The notes under the pieces are model-generated. The model had not been told where the DNA came from. It saw nothing but the letters and a program-made list of their open reading frames with translations, and made no database searches. From Gemmatimonadota bacterium (GTDB lineage Bacteria; Gemmatimonadota; Gemmatimonadetes; Gemmatimonadales; Gemmatimonadaceae): a stretch of 64,000 nt of DNA. The translations under genes and the position numbers were made by a program. The stretch lies in assembly GCA_023249375.1 (NCBI GenBank), contig JAHFCT010000001.1, forward strand, positions 88,112-152,111, written 5' to 3'. Shown piece by piece: positions 61,529 to 64,000 of the stretch (position 1 is the stretch's first letter; every line of letters begins with the position of its first letter).

Positions 61529-63082
61529 ATGAGCGAGAATCGTCGTCCTCGCCGCCGCGGGCGCCCTGCGCGTTCGCGCGGGCAGTCCGCCCCCGAGTCC
61601 ACATCGTCCGAACCCGATCCGTACCTTGACTCCTCCGGAGCCGAGGCACCGGCCGAGACGGAAGCCGCGCCCGCACCTGAACCGGAGCCGGCGACGAAAG
61701 AGGCGCCTTCAGCACCGGAGTCGGCGGTTACCGCCGATCCGTCAGCGCCAGCTGAGGCCGGCGCTCCCGAAGCCAACGGCAACGGGCGTTCATTCGAACC
61801 CCGGCGCGAAGGCCGCGAGGGCCGCGAGGGCCGCGAGGGACGAGAAGGACGAGAAGGACGGTTCGGCCGCCGCGGCCGTCGCCACCGCGGTCGCACCCGC
61901 GGGGGTGAGCCGAATGCACAGAGTGGCGGAGGCGGAGGTGCACCGCCGCAACCGATCGTCGTGGACGGCGAGACACTCGGCTGGTACGATCCCTCGCGCG
62001 ACGCGGGCTTCATCCGCCGCCCCGGGGCGAGCTACCTCGAAGAACAGGGTGATGCGTATGTGCCGGGCGTGCTCGCCCGACAGCACGGCTTGAGAAAGTC
62101 CGACGAAGTCCGCACCACCACCGGGCGCGATCATCGGGGACGCGTCACCGCCGTTGACATCCTGTCGATCAACGGCCGCGATCCGGCGGACATGGCGCGA
62201 CGCCCAGATTTTGCGTCGTTGACGGCGAGCTATCCCGAGCGTCGACTGACGCTCGAAACCGGCCGTCCGGCGAAGGCCGGCCCCGAACTCACCCGCCGCT
62301 GCATCGACCTCATCGCGCCCATCGGCTACGGCCAGCGCGCGCTCATCGTGGCGCCGGCGCGTGCCGGCAAGACGATGCTGCTGCAGGCCATCACCGAGGG
62401 CGTCGCCCTCAAGCATCCCGATGCCACGCTGCTGATCCTTCTCGTCGACGAGCGTCCGGAGGAAGTGAGCGAGGCGATCTCGTGGGAAGTTGGCGAGGTC
62501 ATCGCGTCGTCGTTCGACCAGCCGGCACGCCGTCACGTCGAAGTCACCGAAATGGTGCTCGAGCGCGCGCGGCGTCTGGTGGAGTTGGGACGCGACGTGG
62601 TCATCGTGCTTGACTCGCTGACGCGCATGGCACGCGCGCACAACACGGCCGAGCGCGGCACGGGACGTACGCTGTCGGGCGGCCTCGATTCCTCCGCGAT
62701 GGCCAAGCCCAAGGCGTTCTTTGGTTCGGCGCGCAATATCCCGACGGAGGCTGGCGGCGGATCGCTGACGATCATCGCCACGGCGCTTGTCGAGACGGGC
62801 TCTCGCATGGACGACGTGATCTTCGAAGAGTTCAAGGGCACCGGCAACTGCGAGATCAAGCTCGATCGCGGGCTTTCCGAGAAGCGCATCTTCCCCGCGT
62901 TCGACATCGCGAGTTCGGGGACGCGGCGCGAGGAGAAGCTCTACAAGACCGGCCAGCTCGACGCGATCTACAGCCTGAGACGCGGATTGCAGCAGATGCC
63001 GCCGCAGGCGGGGATGGAGTGGCTGATCAAGCGCATCGCGAGCACGGCGGACAACGACACGCTGCTCGCCGGCCTGTTGTAG
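61529..63082 (+). CDS. rho: Transcription termination factor Rho with disordered N-terminus
   Basis: Product of 517 residues. The RNA-binding fold (about 150-230) and the RecA-like ATPase are typical: Walker A APARAGKTM (275-283), Walker B DVVIVLDSLTRMARAHN, Q/R loops GTGRTLSGG and the C-terminal GFVRLRRLL-equivalent KTGQLDAIYSLRRGL. The usual N-terminal helical bundle is replaced by about 140 residues of Pro/Ala/Glu then Arg/Gly repeats (REGREG). Such Arg/Gly inserts can bind RNA or phase-separate. ATG at 61529 is the first good start; a TTG 30 bases upstream is open. Confidence 0.95.
   Translation: MSENRRPRRRGRPARSRGQSAPESTSSEPDPYLDSSGAEAPAETEAAPAPEPEPATKEAPSAPESAVTADPSAPAEAGAPEANGNGRSFEPRREGREGREGREGREGREGRFGRRGRRHRGRTRGGEPNAQSGGGGGAPPQPIVVDGETLGWYDPSRDAGFIRRPGASYLEEQGDAYVPGVLARQHGLRKSDEVRTTTGRDHRGRVTAVDILSINGRDPADMARRPDFASLTASYPERRLTLETGRPAKAGPELTRRCIDLIAPIGYGQRALIVAPARAGKTMLLQAITEGVALKHPDATLLILLVDERPEEVSEAISWEVGEVIASSFDQPARRHVEVTEMVLERARRLVELGRDVVIVLDSLTRMARAHNTAERGTGRTLSGGLDSSAMAKPKAFFGSARNIPTEAGGGSLTIIATALVETGSRMDDVIFEEFKGTGNCEIKLDRGLSEKRIFPAFDIASSGTRREEKLYKTGQLDAIYSLRRGLQQMPPQAGMEWLIKRIASTADNDTLLAGLL
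61804..61860. repeat. 9-bp tandem repeats encoding REG units in Rho
   Basis: GCGAGGGCC-type and GAGAAGGAC-type 9-base units repeat about six times and encode R-E-G triplets in the disordered Rho N-terminus. Two synonymous variants suggest expansion by slippage. Confidence 0.8.
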
Positions 63083-63127
63083 GGGACTGTTGTTGCGGAC
63101 CGGTTGAAACCGCGTCGGCAATATCCG

Positions 63128-63165
63128 CGAGGGCACGAGACCGGCGTCTCGTGCCCTCGTTTCTT
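63128..63165. terminator. Strong terminator of rho
   Basis: CGAGGGCACGAGAC and GTCTCGTGCCCTCG form a perfect 14-base stem around CGGC, followed by TTTCTT. It lies between rho and the convergent FkbM gene and reaches that gene's stop codon. Confidence 0.93.
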
Positions 63166-64000
63166 ATGCTCGCTCGTTCGGCACGAGCAGTGTTTCGTCG
63201 CTGCCGATGCGCTTGGTTGTCTCGAAGCAGCGGGCGTGACGGTTCCAATGCCGCATCGTGTACGCGCTCGCCGCGGCCCACTGCTGGACATCGGCGACGG
63301 TGTGCGAGTGCGTGGACATCCAGTAGGTGTCGAACTCGGCGAGAATCAGCGGCCGGCAGCGCGCAACGGTGCGGACGGCGCCGTTCAGCACCAGCAGTTC
63401 CGCGCCCTCGACGTCCAGCTTGATGAGATCAACGCGACCCAGGCCTGACGAGTCGGCCCAGTCATCAAGCAGAGACATGTTCACCGTGAGATGGCCCTTG
63501 CCCGTGTCGACGACCGCGGCGGTTCCTGACCCCGCCCCCGTGACGGACGATCGAAGCCACATGTCCACCGGATGCGTGGCGTCGCCCAACGCGAGCGGTG
63601 AGACCGTGACGTTGTGCAGCGCGTTCATCGTGATGACCCGCTCGAGCCGCTCGCGATTGGCGGGGACCGGCTCAAACGCAATCACGCGCGCACCGGGCCC
63701 GAGCTGACGCGCAAGCGGCACCGTCCACGCGCCGACGCTCGCCCCAACGTCGAGCACGACGGCATCGGCAGGCAGCTGCGCCGCCACGGCGTTGCGAATG
63801 AACTCATCCCAGAGGCCGAGGAAGACGGCGCGCCCTTCGGCCGCATCGCGCACGTCCCAGGTCATGGTGCTGCCATCCTTCATGCGGACCGTGCAGAGCG
63901 GATCGGCGCTTCCGCGCAGCGGGAGCAGCAGGCGGCGCAGCACGTTCGCCACCTGCCACTTGCCCCAGAAATGCGGTAATGCCCGCGTGATGCCCGCGGC
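63164..64000 (-). CDS. FkbM-family SAM methyltransferase (5' end outside window)
   Basis: A GTG at 63952 would give 262 residues, but the frame continues open to the window edge with coding character (ITRALPHFWGKWQVANVL), so the true start probably lies outside. The SAM site VVLDVGASVGAWTVPLA and the FkbM block RVDLIKLDVEGAELLVLNG are clear. FkbM enzymes methylate hydroxyl groups of sugars, peptides or polyketides. It is convergent with rho across a shared terminator. Confidence 0.85.
   Translation of the reverse strand, partial: AAGITRALPHFWGKWQVANVLRRLLLPLRGSADPLCTVRMKDGSTMTWDVRDAAEGRAVFLGLWDEFIRNAVAAQLPADAVVLDVGASVGAWTVPLARQLGPGARVIAFEPVPANRERLERVITMNALHNVTVSPLALGDATHPVDMWLRSSVTGAGSGTAAVVDTGKGHLTVNMSLLDDWADSSGLGRVDLIKLDVEGAELLVLNGAVRTVARCRPLILAEFDTYWMSTHSHTVADVQQWAAASAYTMRHWNRHARCFETTKRIGSDETLLVPNERA

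Overview
The window is a GC-rich bacterial chromosome segment: both strands are coding, gaps are short, and GTG/TTG starts are common. The gene content suggests Gemmatimonadota or a close relative: many secreted or lipoprotein products of unknown function, an adjacent DUF1800/DUF1501 pair, a pilin-like secreted protein, a BTAD-type regulator, ThyX, and a Rho with a disordered N-terminus. That assignment is inference, because no rRNA is present. I saw no tRNA, rRNA, insertion sequence, prophage or CRISPR array.

Layout. 1-11.3 kb: a truncated secreted protein, a saccharopine/lysine dehydrogenase-like enzyme, an M1 peptidase with a coupled retropepsin-like protein, a tightly overlapping cluster (PLP dehydratase, diguanylate cyclase, Ser/Thr kinase), a pilin-like secreted protein, a creatininase-family protein and an orphan regulator. 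11.4-16.4 kb: gyrA with its promoter and operator-like palindrome, a CmpX-type membrane protein and an unknown membrane protein, separated by long imperfect palindromes. 16.5-21.2 kb: a zinc-ribbon protein and an MDR oxidoreductase divergent from the E2 and E3 genes of a 2-oxo acid dehydrogenase, then a DinB protein. 21.2-21.6 kb: a structured gene-free stretch with a strong terminator, a candidate small RNA.

21.6-37.9 kb is the most striking part. After a six-hairpin glycosidase comes a long minus-strand series. In transcription order it encodes an anchored PhnD-like binding protein, a histidine kinase and an NtrC-type regulator. Then, behind a sigma-54-like promoter and a palindrome, come a phosphate-porin-like outer membrane protein, a lipoprotein, a CYTH triphosphate-tunnel enzyme, a DASS/SLC13 transporter, a DUF47/PhoU-like membrane protein, a second CYTH-like protein and a SulP-STAS-cNMP transporter. 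A phytase-esterase-like lipoprotein is divergent to it. I read this as an inducible oxyanion (probably phosphate/polyphosphate) sensing, uptake and processing locus.

38-48 kb: an ECF sigma factor with a small partner, an SGNH-like lipoprotein, a CoA-transferase, a phasin/histone-H1-like protein, an M20 peptidase, an RNase HI with altered active-site residues, zinc-ribbon and membrane proteins, a squalene/phytoene synthase and thyX. 48.4-52.4 kb: one 1332-residue gene joining a BTAD/AAA regulator to a membrane segment and a beta-propeller/Ig-like/lectin-like C-terminus. 52.5-64 kb: an EF-G-like GTPase with an altered G4 motif, an unknown protein, DUF1800 and DUF1501 proteins, a polysaccharide deacetylase, a lone receiver, a TPR-like protein, a 63-residue H-box peptide, rho with a structured leader, and a truncated FkbM methyltransferase.
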